This document shows, one piece after another, positions 48,501 through 60,207 of a stretch of 64,000 bases of DNA. Position numbers and translations under genes: made by a program. Under the pieces are notes generated by a model, which saw nothing but the letters and a program-made list of their open reading frames with translations, did no database searches and had not been told where the DNA came from. The stretch lies in assembly GCA_014706295.1 (NCBI GenBank), contig JACSVZ010000011.1, forward strand, positions 1,572,663-1,636,662. Reading direction: 5' to 3'. The stretch is from Lycocorax pyrrhopterus obiensis (taxonomy: Eukaryota > Chordata > Aves > Passeriformes > Paradisaeidae). The number at the start of each line of letters is the position of its first letter. The stretch's first letter is position 1.

Positions 48501-51500
48501 TTGGTCAGGTAAGGAGATAATAAATGTCAGTTTACATGTATTGAAAAAGTGGAAATGTTGAGTATTTAAATGTGGTTGAGTGTTTTGTGTGTGTTGAGTA
48601 TTTTAAATGCGAAAAACGTGTGTATGGGATGCATTTTTGCTTCAGGTGAGCAAGGCTTGGAGTAAGGAGCCTTAGCTTATGAGGAGCTTTGTTGTGGGGT
48701 GTTTCCTGGGGTGTTTGCTTGGTTTGGCATTGTTAGCTTGTGGCACTATGTAGTACTGTTACACTGTATAAACTACATTTCATTTTGATTGTTCTGAAAC
48801 AGAATCGTGCCCAGAGTGCCATGGAGCTCTTGCAGGAATTGAATAGTGATGTTTCTGGAAACTTTGTTGAAGAGGTTTGTCTTCTTAAATGGGTACTATG
48901 TGTGTGTTATACGGTGTGATAAAAATGTGAAATAACAGCTCTCTGTTGCTTTGTAATGTTGCAGTTTAAATAGATTCAGGATAAAACAGCATTTGAGGAT
49001 GATGATCTTAAGTTAAATCATTTTTATGTATTTCAAACAAAAAAACATTTTATGTATTTCAAACATTATTTTGTAACTTTATCTTAGTTCTATAACTTCC
49101 ACTTTACACTTTATGTTCAACAGACTTGCTCTGTACCCACAAATTTTCAGTGGTCCCTGACATACATTTTTTTTCTCCTATTTAGAGTCCAGAAAAGCTT
49201 TTAGACAATGACCCTTCCTTTTTTAATCGGTTTAACTTAGTGGTTGCAACACAGCTACCAGAAAGGTAAGAAGTACCTCAGGTTGTTTGTTTTCATTCAG
49301 TTGTAAAAGCAGGTTTATATATATATATATATACACATATATATATACACACACACATATATATATATATATACACAGGGACTTTCTTGCAGAAGAACTT
49401 GAACAGAACAGTGTCATTGTGAAGGAAAGTTACAGCCAGTGATGGCATTTTCTAGAGACCTTTTTGTACCTCTGATTGGAACTGCCTCTGCTGGAAGTTA
49501 GGATTGTGCAACACGTGGATCTAATTCTTTTTTTCTCTGTTTCACGACTTCTTGAAGCTTTTTGTTTGATACTTGGAGCATTTGGGAGGATGGAATGAGA
49601 CATAAGTAAAATAATGGATGAACATTTTTCCAACTCGCTGTCAATTCCTGTATGAAATTAATCACCTTGTGTACTTAGTATCATGATGATATTAGAGAAG
49701 TTTTCTGAGAGAACTCTTTCCCAAGTAACTGGTAGAGGAGTTGAATTTATAGTTAACTGTTGTCTTCTGTATATCTGAAAAAAGAATGTTTTCCTTACAG
49801 TACGTTGCTGCGCCTGGCTGAAGTTCTCTGGAATTCCAACATTCCTCTGCTGGTCTGCAGGACCTACGGGCTGGTTGGTTATATGAGAGTCGTTATTAAA
49901 GAACATACAGGTTAGAGGGTTTTCTGAGATAAAGACTTCTCTGTAAGGTGTAAAGCTTCAATAACTAATGCCACTTTGGGGTTTTTTGTTTCTCTTTTTT
50001 CATCTTGTGATATATTTAATATTTGTTAAGTCTTAGGTAGATTGCATTCTTTGAGGAATGCGTAGGGATTATGGACTGCAACAAATAATAAAATTTGGGA
50101 TTGTCTTGATGTCATGGTTGATTTACACAGAACATTTACTTTGAGAATCAAGCGGTGAAAGGAGCAGGTGATGCTGTATTGGTGCAGCTCTGTTTTGAAG
50201 GCCAGACATAAAGCTGGGAAATGCATTGTGTTGTTTTTTCACAGTTGTTGAGTCTCACCCTGACAATATGTTAGAAGATCTGAGACTGGACAAACCATTT
50301 CCAGAGCTGACAGAACATGTTCAGGATTATGACTTGGATCATATGGACAAAAAGGTTGGTGTGTGGTTTGCACTGTGTTCCCCAGGAAAGATGCAGACAC
50401 AGCACAGGGATGCTGTGAAAATGGCTCTTGGCAGATGACTCTGGTGCCAAGTCTCATCTGAACAGAGGCAACTCTAGAATCAGTCACGAGGAACTATTTT
50501 TGCCTCTGCCCCAAATGTTCCAGTCTATTTAAATCTCAAGCAGGTGGGGGTCTTGGGAAGCAAGCAGTATTCTTGGACAACTTGATATTTTGTTAGATTG
50601 AATACCCCCTCACACCCTGTTTTTGAATTTGTTTTTTTAATTTTTATGGTTACCTACTGCTACAGAGCTTTGCACTGTGTGTGTTTGTGCATAGGATATG
50701 TTCCCCTCCAGAAAAATATTGGAGAACTTGACTCGCCCTTTTAAAAATAAAGTAATAATAATTTGATAATTTCTTTTATAGTAGTTAAAGAATGTTATGG
50801 CTGAATCAAAATCTGGAACATGTCCTGTGTCTTTAGAATAGTGGAAGGGATATTTGGAGTTTACATTGAAAATAAGTTTTTAATTTGTTTCCTATTTTTT
50901 ATCTTTTCTCAACCTGACAAAAATTTCTCTGCTGTTCAATTACAGGACCACAGCCACACTCCATGGATTGTGATTGTAGCCAAGTATCTCACAAAATGGT
51001 TCAATGAGGTATGTTGCAAAACTGTATTGTTATTATTATTGGTCTGTCTTTTCTAAACTAGTTAATTATTTTGGCAGTGTGTAACATAAAGAAAACAAGG
51101 TGGAATCACAAAAAAAAGATTACTAATTGAAATACAAGTGAATGTTTGAGCAATGACAGACTCCTGGAGTTCAGCAGTCTGAACACAGTGAGATTAGTAG
51201 TAGGTATTTTAAAGACAAAAATCTCTTTGTGTTTTTTAAATTTAGAAAAGTGAACAGTTGCCTAAGAATTACAAAGAGAAAGAAGCCTTCAAAGAACTGA
51301 TTCGACAAGGTAATCCATGTCCCAGGAGTCCCTTATTCCTACTGGCAGAAACAGATACAAGGTGGTATCTGAAAAGTAATCACAAGTTCTCTCGGGTTTA
51401 ATTTAGGAGAGATCTGCTGGTATATACTGTGTTATTCTTCTGCTAAATGATTGTTTCGTACAGGTAGATCTTAAGATGCCAGACTTGCTTATAAATGTGT

Positions 51501-54500
51501 GTCGGCAGTGTTTCATCCTGTCTAAGATCCAGAGTGTGTTTTGATTTGGGTGGGAGGAAAGGCCTTAAGAGAAAATCCTGTTAAAAATGTGATAAAGAGG
51601 AAAGCAAGTGGCTTTTGACACTGGAATTGTTATTAACTGCAAATATTTGGTGTGTCCATTGACCCACCAGACTCTTGGTAATCATTCATCTCTGAATGAC
51701 CAGGTTCTGTAGCACTGAGTGCACTGTAACCAGTGTGTGAATGACCTCATTTGTGCAGGTGTTTCAGTCCAATACCTCCTGAGGGTGCTAAAATTCATGT
51801 GGCATTTTTAAGATCTGTAAATTCATTGTCTTAAATGATTGTAGAAAAACACCATTAACTGAATTTTTTGTGTTTCCTCACTTAAAGGTGGCCTGTGTGC
51901 AAGTTTGGAGTGCTTCTGTCACCCTTATCCTCAGGCTGTAATAGGGAACTGATCTATAGTAATTACCTTTGGTTAATCAGATTTTTAGTGGAGGCCCTTT
52001 CTTGGGCTGGCTTGCTCTGTGGATGCATAAGTGTTTGCCAAATTTGATCAAAAAAACTCAGCAAAACATGACTGGCCTGGGAAGGAGGGTTGAATTGTTA
52101 ATTTAGTGCTTATGAAACTTCATTATCTCTTTCTCACACAAATAAACTGGTGGTTTTGTGCTAAGTAACTTCTACTTAACATCACAGGAAAATGAATCAT
52201 ATGCAGAATTTAAATGAAGATTGCTTTATAATTACATCTGGTCTTTTTTTCTTGTGATTTATTTTTCTTTTTTTTTGCTGGTAGCTGTTATGCCATGAAT
52301 ACATCCAAAGCCAGTCTGCTCTGTTGGTAAGACATAAATGATGAGATGTAATTCAAACAGTTGTGCATTTTAATTTTTTTTTCAATAAGGTATCTTGAAG
52401 AATGAAAATGGGACCCCAGAAGATGAGGAAAACTTTGAAGAAGCTATAAAAAATGTGAACACAGCATTAAATCCTACAGAGGTAAAATAAATATTTCTGT
52501 GATAAAATTGAAGCAATTTCAACTGCCTCATTTTCTCAGAACATATATTATTCAGTTTTAGGACAGAAATTCCATTTGTAACATTTGTATTTAGCTAAAA
52601 CAGAATTAGTACAATGTTTAGAACTGAAATTGTGTAGTTAAATAGACCTAGACTAGCTGGCACTGTAGCTTACGGAAATTCTCTTACTCCCTTGCTCTTG
52701 CAAGAAAGCTGCATTTCCCTCGTGCAGACTTGAATTCAAGTCTAGAATGAGTCAGCAACCAGAATGCAGCAGCAATGAGTTCTTGTCTCAGACTTCTACA
52801 GTTCAGTCTGTAAAAAACTCTGTGGAGTGCTGGGAACAATTGTAAGGATTTAGCAGTGAGTGGTGTGGCTGATGCTGATTTAAATAAACTGCTGGAGGAG
52901 AGACTGAGAGCATTTACTGAAATTGTGCTGTATTGAAGCTAGGGGCTGTAGTAGTTATTCTCTGTAGAAATGAAGGGCTACAAGGGACTCCTGATACAAT
53001 AAATTCACTTGTTTCCTTTTGAAGAAACTTACTACAAAATTCCCTTCATAAACTGGTCAAGCTAAAAAGCGTTAAAGTGATGTTTTCATTGTTTTTTGAA
53101 TAATCCTAACCTAGTAACTTATGGTTTAAAATTGAGCTCTGATTTCCTTAGTTTCTCATCTGGGGTAAACTGCAAAGGCTACATGGGGCAAAAACACATT
53201 GTGTGATTCTTCCTAGATTATGTTCTATTGTTTTGAACTGTGCTGATCCTTGCTTGGATGGTCATGTTAAGGCTCCCAAGAAAGCAGCAGGTAAAACTTA
53301 GTGCTGTCATCCAAGCCACTACAAGACATGGCCCAGGATATTAATATTCATTAGAGTTTATGTGCCAGACTGACCTGCAGCAGTTAAGGAGTCAAAACCC
53401 TGCCTTTTGTAGCCCCATTCCCCTTCCTTGGCCTTTTTGCTGCTCTGCCCCAGCAGGCAGGGTGGGAAGTTGGGACAGTTGCTGCTACAGCTTTTTTCAA
53501 TCTTCTCTGTCAAAGATGGAAATCAGGTGAGATTTTGTTTGTGACATTGATTTTGCTCAGAAGCATTGCCTTGCTCTTGGGCAGGGCTGCTGTTTAGAAT
53601 GTGTCTGAGAAGCACTGACTGTAGGATTCAGAGGAGATTTGGTATGACACTCTGAGGTCACTTGGAGTTGGTTCACCTATGTAATGAGTGTTGAGATAAT
53701 TCAAGAAATCAAAAGTCAATGAATTACAAACCCAATTTATTTATTTTCATAGATTCCAAGAGGCATCGAAGAGCTTTTTAATGATGATTGCTGCCTAAAA
53801 CTCACGGAGCAGGTAGGAGTAGTTAAGGGTAAGACTTAAAAGTAGAAAAAGCATTGTAAATAACATCTATGTACATGACTGTCTCTTGTGCATTTGCAGT
53901 CATCTTCCTTCTGGATTTTGGTTCGAGCTTTAAAGGAATTTGTGGCAAATGAAGGGCAAGGAAGCTTGCCTGTCCGGGGCACCATTCCTGATATGACAGC
54001 AGACTCCAGTAAATTCATCAAATTGCAAAATGTGTAAGTAGACAACTCCTTGAGAGAGCTCACTTCCATTCATGTGGCTTATATTTTGTCTTCATAATGT
54101 AAACCAAAAAAAAAGATAGCCTTCACTGTGGAGTTGATGGCTTTCTGCTGTAATTATTTACTTCTTTATTGTTATCAGATACCGTGAAAAAGCAAAGAAG
54201 GATATTGCTGCTGTGGGGAACCATGCTGCTAAATTGTTACAGTCCCTGGGCAAGGTGAGTGCAAACCTATGGCCATTCTTCTAATGGAACGAAGTATCTG
54301 TGAAGTATCTGCTTTATTTATCACTTTTGGTTTGATCATATGAAAGTCAAATGCATACAGGGATATACTATTTACAATTTAAGACACTTTTTTTGTACAT
54401 TAGTTGCTTGTTATTTCACAATAAACATGTTAATATATCTGAAAGCAGGAATTCTCTGGCCATTATGTGTACTGGAATGAGTATGTTCTCTCTTCTAGGC

Positions 54501-57500
54501 ACCTGAGTCTATTTCAGAGAGAGAATTGAAATTGTTCTGTGAGTATGCTTGGATTCTGTTCTGGGTTTATGAAAATGATCAAATAATCAAAAACTTTTGA
54601 ATGAAGTCAATATTTGAACTTTTCAAGTAAGTGCTAAGTGGTTTGCATCCCTCATTTTCAGGAGAAGTAGCAGATGTTCAGCATCTCTCAGGAGTGAGTC
54701 TGTAAAGGCTGGCTTTAAAATGATGTATTTTTTCACTCCAAACAACAGGCAGCAGCTGCCCTCTGCTTTCTGCGATGAGTACCTGAGCACTCTTGCCCAT
54801 GCTGGTGTACTGGTTTCAGAGTGTAGGCTCTGTAGACTTGAGGTAGTCTGAAAAGCTGTAACCCAGTTGATGGCACTTCAGGCCGTGTCTGTTGTGGATG
54901 TGTACAGGTGTCCAGCAGCAGCCTGACTGAGGCTCCTCACAGCTGGAAAACTCCCCTGTAAGCACAGAGCCAGGAGCATGCTGCCCTGCACTGGTAAAAC
55001 CTTGGGAACCTCCCAGTTGCTCATTTTTCAGTGCTGGGTTGTAGCTGCACCCTGGGTCGGTTCAAAGCAATGATACTGGAGAAGAACCTTTTCCAGCTCA
55101 TGGCTGTACTGTTAAAATATTAATTGAGGACATGTGAGGCAGTGTTAGATGTAGTGGAAGATGGAAAGAACCATGTTGATTTGCAGCAGGGAAGAGGGAA
55201 ACATGGTGGCTGTGACTGATGAATTGCTGTGGTGTAGCTGTTACATTAACATGGCAGATACATGGAGATTCCACATGAGCACAAAGTATTTCCCTAAAAC
55301 TCTCCTGACCATAGACCTAAGTGTAGTTAAACAGATTTTTATTACTGCAAGCTAAGAAGAAACAGGAAAGTGTTCAATCAAATCCTGTTAAGCTGCAGTC
55401 TTGCCCATGTCACAGAGCAGTGAGGCAGGCAGACAGGGCTGTGGTGAGCGGTGCCGCTGACTGGGTCTCTCCTTGTGCCCCGTGCCCAGGCAGCAACGCC
55501 GCCTTCCTGCGCGTGGTGCGCTGCAGGTCCCTGGCTGAGGAGTGCAGCCTGAGCTCTTTCAGCAAGGATGCAATCAGTGAGTACTGCTGCTTGGCACAAA
55601 CTTCACTGCATTTCCAGCTTGGAATGGTTTTGTGAGGAAAAGAACTGTAAGCTACATGTTCTACTGCATTAGGCAGTTTTATCATTTGGCATCAACTACA
55701 AGTACGGAGTTTTTAAGTCTAGAATGTTGAATTCAATTTGATTTTGATATTTCAGAAATTACTGATTGATGCATGTTTCAGCTTTTTTTTTTTTCTTGTG
55801 GAGTTTACTTGTAGTAGTCTAAAAATAAAACACTGTTTTCTTCAAACTTCTCTTTTCTGTACCTCAGTTATTTCTGACAGAGCTGAAAAGGTGCTTTAAC
55901 CTGACCAAATGAAAATAATTATCTTGACCCCTCTCAGCTTATCTCTTTAGTATGTGAACTAGCAAACTAGTTACTTAATACTGCTTTTGGTTTTTATATT
56001 GCCTTTTTTTTTTTGAGCCTGCATAAATAAAAAAGCTGGAAATACTTTTTTATTGAAGTTTGTTGAAATTAAGCTTATACGAGTCCTCTGAATGTTTTGG
56101 ACAAAATATGTATTTTGTGTATACATACATGTTATAGTATTTATAATTTCAGTGAAAGCTCCTTGAATTAGTTGGCAATGGGCAGTGGGGTATAAGCAGT
56201 AGTTAGTATTTACAAAGACTACTGAGCTGCGTGGTAAGGGATTAAAGACCTGTTTTGTAATTACAGTCATTGCAGTTAAATACTTAAAGCGTGTGTTTCA
56301 AATCCTAAAATTACAACTAAGGAATACCCCATTTAAATTAAAGCAGCTGCCAGAATTGAAATGTGAGTTTCTTCACTGAACAGTTTATGTTAAATACATA
56401 TAATAGGGTTTTGTCATGAACTTCGGAGGCAAAATTGTGTATCTGACAGTTGCTTGATTAAGATTCTGTCACAGGTTGTATTCATTAAGGTTTCTTTCTA
56501 CTGCAAATTTTAGTTTGTTTTCAGGGAATTCAAAACCTTTCTTTCTCCATTTCGTCTGCACCAGCTAACCAGTTCTCTTGCTGTTTTCAGTTTCCTATAT
56601 GGATAACCCAGACAGTGAAATAGTGCTGTACTTGATGCTGAGGGCTGTCAATAGGTTTTACAAGCAGCATGGTAGATACCCAGGTATGTTAACACCAGTT
56701 ACTTCACATCATCAAAAGAAATACTAAGATCCAACAGTACAAGTTATAAACTACAAATACAACATCAGTTGTGGTTTTGTTTCCATAGTAATACAACTTT
56801 AGGAATGTGAAAATTAAAATGAGAATTTTTCCTCTTTGGGAACTTAAGGAATTTATCTGAATTAGTACCACTGAAATGGGTTGTGTGGATTATGAGTCAG
56901 TTCAGCTGGGCAGTAATTTGTCTATCATGAGTGGCATCAACAGAATATTCAATTATTATTAGTTTAGTATTAATAACACATTAATTGCTTAGAAACTTTT
57001 TAGGAAAACAAAATATTTAGACTGCCATTTAAACCCATTAGCTTTGACTGTAGTGTTACAGTTGTGTGATGAAACAGGTGATTTATTTTGCAGGTGTCTA
57101 CAACTACCAGGTAGAAGATGATATTGGAAAACTAAAATCATGCCTTACTGGTTTCCTCCAAGAACACGGGCTGTCTGTAGTGGTGAAAGATGACTATGTA
57201 CATGAGTTGTAAGTGTTATATTTGAAGTGTGGCTTTGTCGGTAAAACTGCCTGGCAGTTTCTGACCGTTCCTTTCCCGTGCAGTTGTCGCTACGGAGCTG
57301 CTGAGCCTCACGCTGTTGCTGCCTTCATGGGAGGTAAGGGTGACACTGCCTTTCCCAGGGCCACGCCAACAGCAGCCTGCTGAGTTAATTACGTTGCACT
57401 GTCAGAGCAAAGGCTGCAATCACAGGCTGCAGCCAAAGATGGGATATGGGCAGAATCCTCCCCTTCATTCTCCAGATGTGTGTGTGTATAGAGTAAATGG

Positions 57501-58350
57501 GCACAGCAAGGGTGTAAAGGCAGTAGAAGAAGCCAAATAAACTTCAAACACAATATCAGTAAATCAACTCTTCAAGCTTAAAAATGTGCTTAAAAATGAA
57601 ATGCTTGAAAGAGGCTTAAGTTTTTTTAAAAGAAAGTGATAATTATAGTAATTTTAAAATTGATGCAGAGCACATCTTTTAACACAGTACGCTTACGTTA
57701 AAGATCTATGAAATATAAGCAGCCTTGGTTTCTTACCTTCATTCAGCCTGCAGATATGTTTTAATGGATGCTCAAAATTGATATATCAGTTAACTTACCT
57801 TCTTTATTTGGCTTCATGCAGTGCTGAAGATAATTATGTATTATGTAGTCTGTGTATGTAGGAATTTTTTTCTGATTAAGCAAAACTTGGTCTGTATCAT
57901 TCTTTAGAAAAATACATAAAGGTAACTTCTGAAGAAATTACAGAATGTTTCCTACTACAGGAAAACTCAAAGGGATCACAGTGAAGTGACCCTTCAGTTT
58001 ATTTTGCAGTTAAGTTTTACATGATTTTTTTAAATTGAACTTCTCAGTTTAGAGAGGTCACAACTTGCATGGGCCTGTCTGCTCACACATTTTTGCTCCG
58101 TGTGTATGTACATGGAGAGAAAGAGTATGCAAAGCTAACATTTGAAGTAGAAAGCTGCTACTTCTAGATAAATAACATTATTTTACTGTTGTTTAAATAT
58201 TACATGCTAACTGCCTTCTGGTTTTTATCCTCTTTTACAGGAGCTGCTGCACAGGAAGTTATCAAAGTCATTACAGGGCAGTTTGTAATTTTTAATAACA
58301 CCTTTATTTACAGTGGAATGTCACAGACTTCAGCAACTTTCCAGCTGTAG
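45244..58350 (+). CDS. NAE1: NEDD8-activating enzyme E1 regulatory subunit, 20 exons
   Basis: NAE1 (APPBP1) pairs with UBA3 to adenylate and load NEDD8 for cullin neddylation; the catalytic cysteine is on UBA3. Exons: 45244-45299, 47327-47430, 47522-47582, 48478-48508, 48803-48874, 49186-49265, 49801-49910, 50245-50354, 50946-51008, 51246-51309, 52390-52481, 53753-53812, 53900-54033, 54179-54254, 54499-54538, 55490-55576, 56591-56683, 57094-57208, 57284-57333 and 58241-58350. All borders are GT/AG and the frame is unbroken: 535 residues, one more than human. Visible blocks are [20 protein letters not shown] (its Arg16 corresponds to the human Arg15 that reaches the UBA3 ATP site), [28 protein letters not shown], the [10 protein letters not shown] segment, [30 protein letters not shown] and the C-terminal [13 protein letters not shown], ending SQTSATFQL. 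The extra residue comes from an Arg/Gly-rich N-terminus, [12 protein letters not shown]. Intron 1 carries two CR1 copies and an AT-rich tract. Confidence 0.97.
45530..45838. repeat. AT-rich low-complexity tract in NAE1 intron 1
   Basis: About 300 bases of TATATA / CATA / TGTATA-type sequence begin abruptly at the end of the CpG island and run into the first CR1 copy. The minus frame at 45282-45695 is open only by composition. Confidence 0.85.
45839..46136 (+). mobile_element. CR1 LINE 3' end copy in NAE1 intron 1
   Basis: CR1 3' UTR phrases occur: 'tgcagagaggctgtgcaggc', 'tcctccctggggatattgca', 'cctgctggagcagggaggtg', then a tail ggggttctgtgaaag. Orientation is plus. Confidence 0.82.
46296..46795 (+). 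mobile_element. CR1 LINE 3' end copy in NAE1 intron 1
   Basis: A longer copy with 'gagcatctctgatgaggaga', 'ggacaaggagcaatggccat', 'ctcaacatgaggaagaactt', 'ggacattccaaacctacctg', 'agaggtcccttccaacccta' and the tail aaagttctgtgagtt. Same strand as the preceding CR1 and about 160 bases away, so either two insertions or one broken copy. Confidence 0.88.
49316..49378. repeat. TA / CA dinucleotide microsatellite in NAE1 intron 6
   Basis: Alternating TA and CA runs about 50 bases after the exon 6 donor. The minus frame at 49232-49417 (rich in Tyr-Ile and Val-Tyr) is the translated microsatellite. Confidence 0.9.
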
Positions 58351-58481
58351 GATAAGCTCTTGCATTTGATGCCTCCAGACGCTGCTGCTGCTGTATTTAC
58401 AGTTTTTACAGTATTTACAGTTCTGTAAGTACTGTGGTGTTCTGCCACTGACTGGACTGTTCTGTTCTGTATTACCTGCTA

Positions 58482-58545
58482 ATTAAAGTTCCTTTATTTG
58501 TAATTATCTTCTTTTTGGTGTTGTTGTTCCCTGAGGACAAATAAA
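58482..58545 (+). terminator. NAE1 poly(A) signals
   Basis: ATTAAA at 58482-58487, 132 bases past the stop, is followed by a GT-rich stretch (ctttttggtgttgttgttcc) that fits a cleavage enhancer. A canonical AATAAA follows at 58540-58545. The first site is favoured by the downstream element. Confidence 0.65.
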
Positions 58546-58955
58546 ATCATACCATATCCTGACAATTTTTTTAAATCTAGAATTTTCTGATTCACCTGTG
58601 AAAGAAAAAGGCAGTAGCTGTTTTTGGCAAGGTAGGTTACATTTACAAATTTTTCACCTCATTTGCAGCAGAACTTAATTTTTTTTTTGTAAAAGCTGCT
58701 TACCAGTTTGAGTGGGGAGAAGGTACAAAAGGGTGAGAGGCTGATGGAGCTCTGATAGTCTGAGGATCCAATGGTGCAAAGAGCTGGAAGGTGAAATACC
58801 TTTTACAGAGTTCAGGGTCATTAGGGAAAAGGGAGTGTGTGCCTGAAAGCTTGGTTCTGTCCACTGTATTCACCTAGTAAAGGGTGTGTGTAGCCAACGG
58901 CAAGGGATGGCAGCTCCTTCTGTTGTGAGGGCATTGCGGCGTCCAGCTGCAGAGT
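58546..58955. other. Short NAE1-TERB1 spacer, no gene seen
   Basis: About 400 AT-rich bases between the NAE1 3' end and the CR1 copy. Nothing recognisable. Confidence 0.5.
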
Positions 58956-59822
58956 ATGCAAACTGAGTTGCACTGAGTGGTGTTCTCCAGGGCTCAGTTT
59001 TGGGGCTGGTCCTGGTTAATGTCTTTACTGATGATTTGTGTGTGGGGATTGAGAGCACCCTCAGTAAATTTGCAGCCATCCAGTTGGGTGGAAGTGGATC
59101 TGCTGGAGGACGGGAAGGCTCCACTGTGAGACTTGGCCAGACTCGATCAATGGGCCAAGGACAACGGCGCGAGGTTCCACAAGGCCAAGTGCCGCATCCT
59201 GCAGGTCACCAGCTGCCTCGGTATGAGCCAATGTGTGCCCAAGTGGACAAGAGGACAATGGCCCCTGGCCTGGATCAGCACTAGTGTGGGCAGCAGGACC
59301 AGGGCAGTGCCTGTCCCTCTGGGCTGGGCACTGGTGAGGGCACACCTTGAGTGCTGAGTCCAGCTCCGGGCCCCTGGTGGAGGACAGTGAGGGGCTGGAG
59401 TGTGTCCAGAGAAGGGCAGCAAGGCTTCTGAAGGGTTGAGAAAGCATCCCATGAGGGGTAGCTGAGGGAGCTGGGTTTGTTCCGTCTGGAGGAGGCTCAG
59501 GATCGCTCTCTCCAACTCCCTGACAGGAGCGTGCAGTGGGGTGCGGCCGGTCTCTTCTGCCGTGCTTACAGTGACAACCAGAGGAAACGGCCTCAAGTTG
59601 AAAGATGAAATTCAGATTAGATTTTTTCACTGTTCAGGTGTTGAGGCCTGGGATCTGGTTGGCCAGGGAGGTGGTGGAGTTGCCATCCCTGGAGGTTTTT
59701 AAGAGGCCTCTGGATCTGACACTGGGAAAGGGTTTAGTGGTTTAGGGTTTGCAGTGGCAGTGCTGGGCTGACGGTTGACCTGGTGTGAAAGATTTCCTCC
59801 ATCCCTGACGATTCTACAATTC
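58956..59822 (+). mobile_element. Long CR1 LINE copy with end of reverse transcriptase region
   Basis: The copy begins in the ORF2 reverse-transcriptase region: 'ccagggctcagttttggggc' and 'tgatgatttgtgtgtgggga' encode decayed forms of the GSVLGPVL and DDL blocks. It then continues through 'gtccagctccgggcccctgg' and 'gtggtggagttgccatccct' to a 3' tail, 'ccctgacgattctacaattc'. At about 865 bp it is the longest CR1 in the window. Frames at 59061-59630 (minus) and 59000-59357 (plus) are by-products; the ORF2 part is broken. Confidence 0.9.
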
Positions 59823-59829
59823 CAAGTGC

Positions 59830-60095
59830 TTCCCGCCTGGCTGAGGGGAAGGCTCAGGGCTGTCCCGAGCCCGAGGGCGGCCGCGCCCTGAGGCGCTCGG
59901 GCGGCGCTGCGGCTGCGGCGGCTCCTGAGGGGCCGGGCCGGGCGCTGCCCTCAGCCCGGCGGGGCCGCCGCTCCCCCTCAGCGCGGAGGTCCCAGCCCTC
60001 AGCCCGGCGGGCAGCGCTCGGCAGCCGGCACCTGCCTCGCCTCGGGGTCTGCCCGGAGCCACCCGCGCCGCCGGATCACAGGTACCTGAGCCGTG
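59830..60095 (+). promoter_or_regulatory. CpG island, probable TERB1 promoter
   Basis: About 260 bases of dense CpG and GC boxes begin within about 10 bases of the CR1 tail. A clean donor, gatcacag/gtacctgag, gives a candidate 5' UTR exon end at 60081. It is the only CpG island between NAE1 and the TERB1 coding exons, and TERB1 is on the same strand. Confidence 0.6.
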
Positions 60096-60177
60096 CCCCA
60101 TTTCCCTCCTCGGGACTCCCCAGCCCTGCCACAGAAGAATGCAGCTGCTGTTTTATCTTTCGACTGTTGCCCTCCTC

Positions 60178-60207
60178 CCACCCCCCCCCCCCCACCTCAC
60201 CCCCCCT
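60178..60207. repeat. Poly-C run
   Basis: About 14 consecutive C bases (60181-60194) are flanked by further C clusters. The opposite strand is G-rich and may form a G-quadruplex. Confidence 0.9.

Noticed and set aside
49232..49417. Tyr/Val/Ile-rich repeat peptide frame
   Set aside because: Translated TA/CA microsatellite in NAE1 intron 6.
59061..59630. 189-codon minus frame and neighbours
   Set aside because: Antisense of the long CR1 copy.
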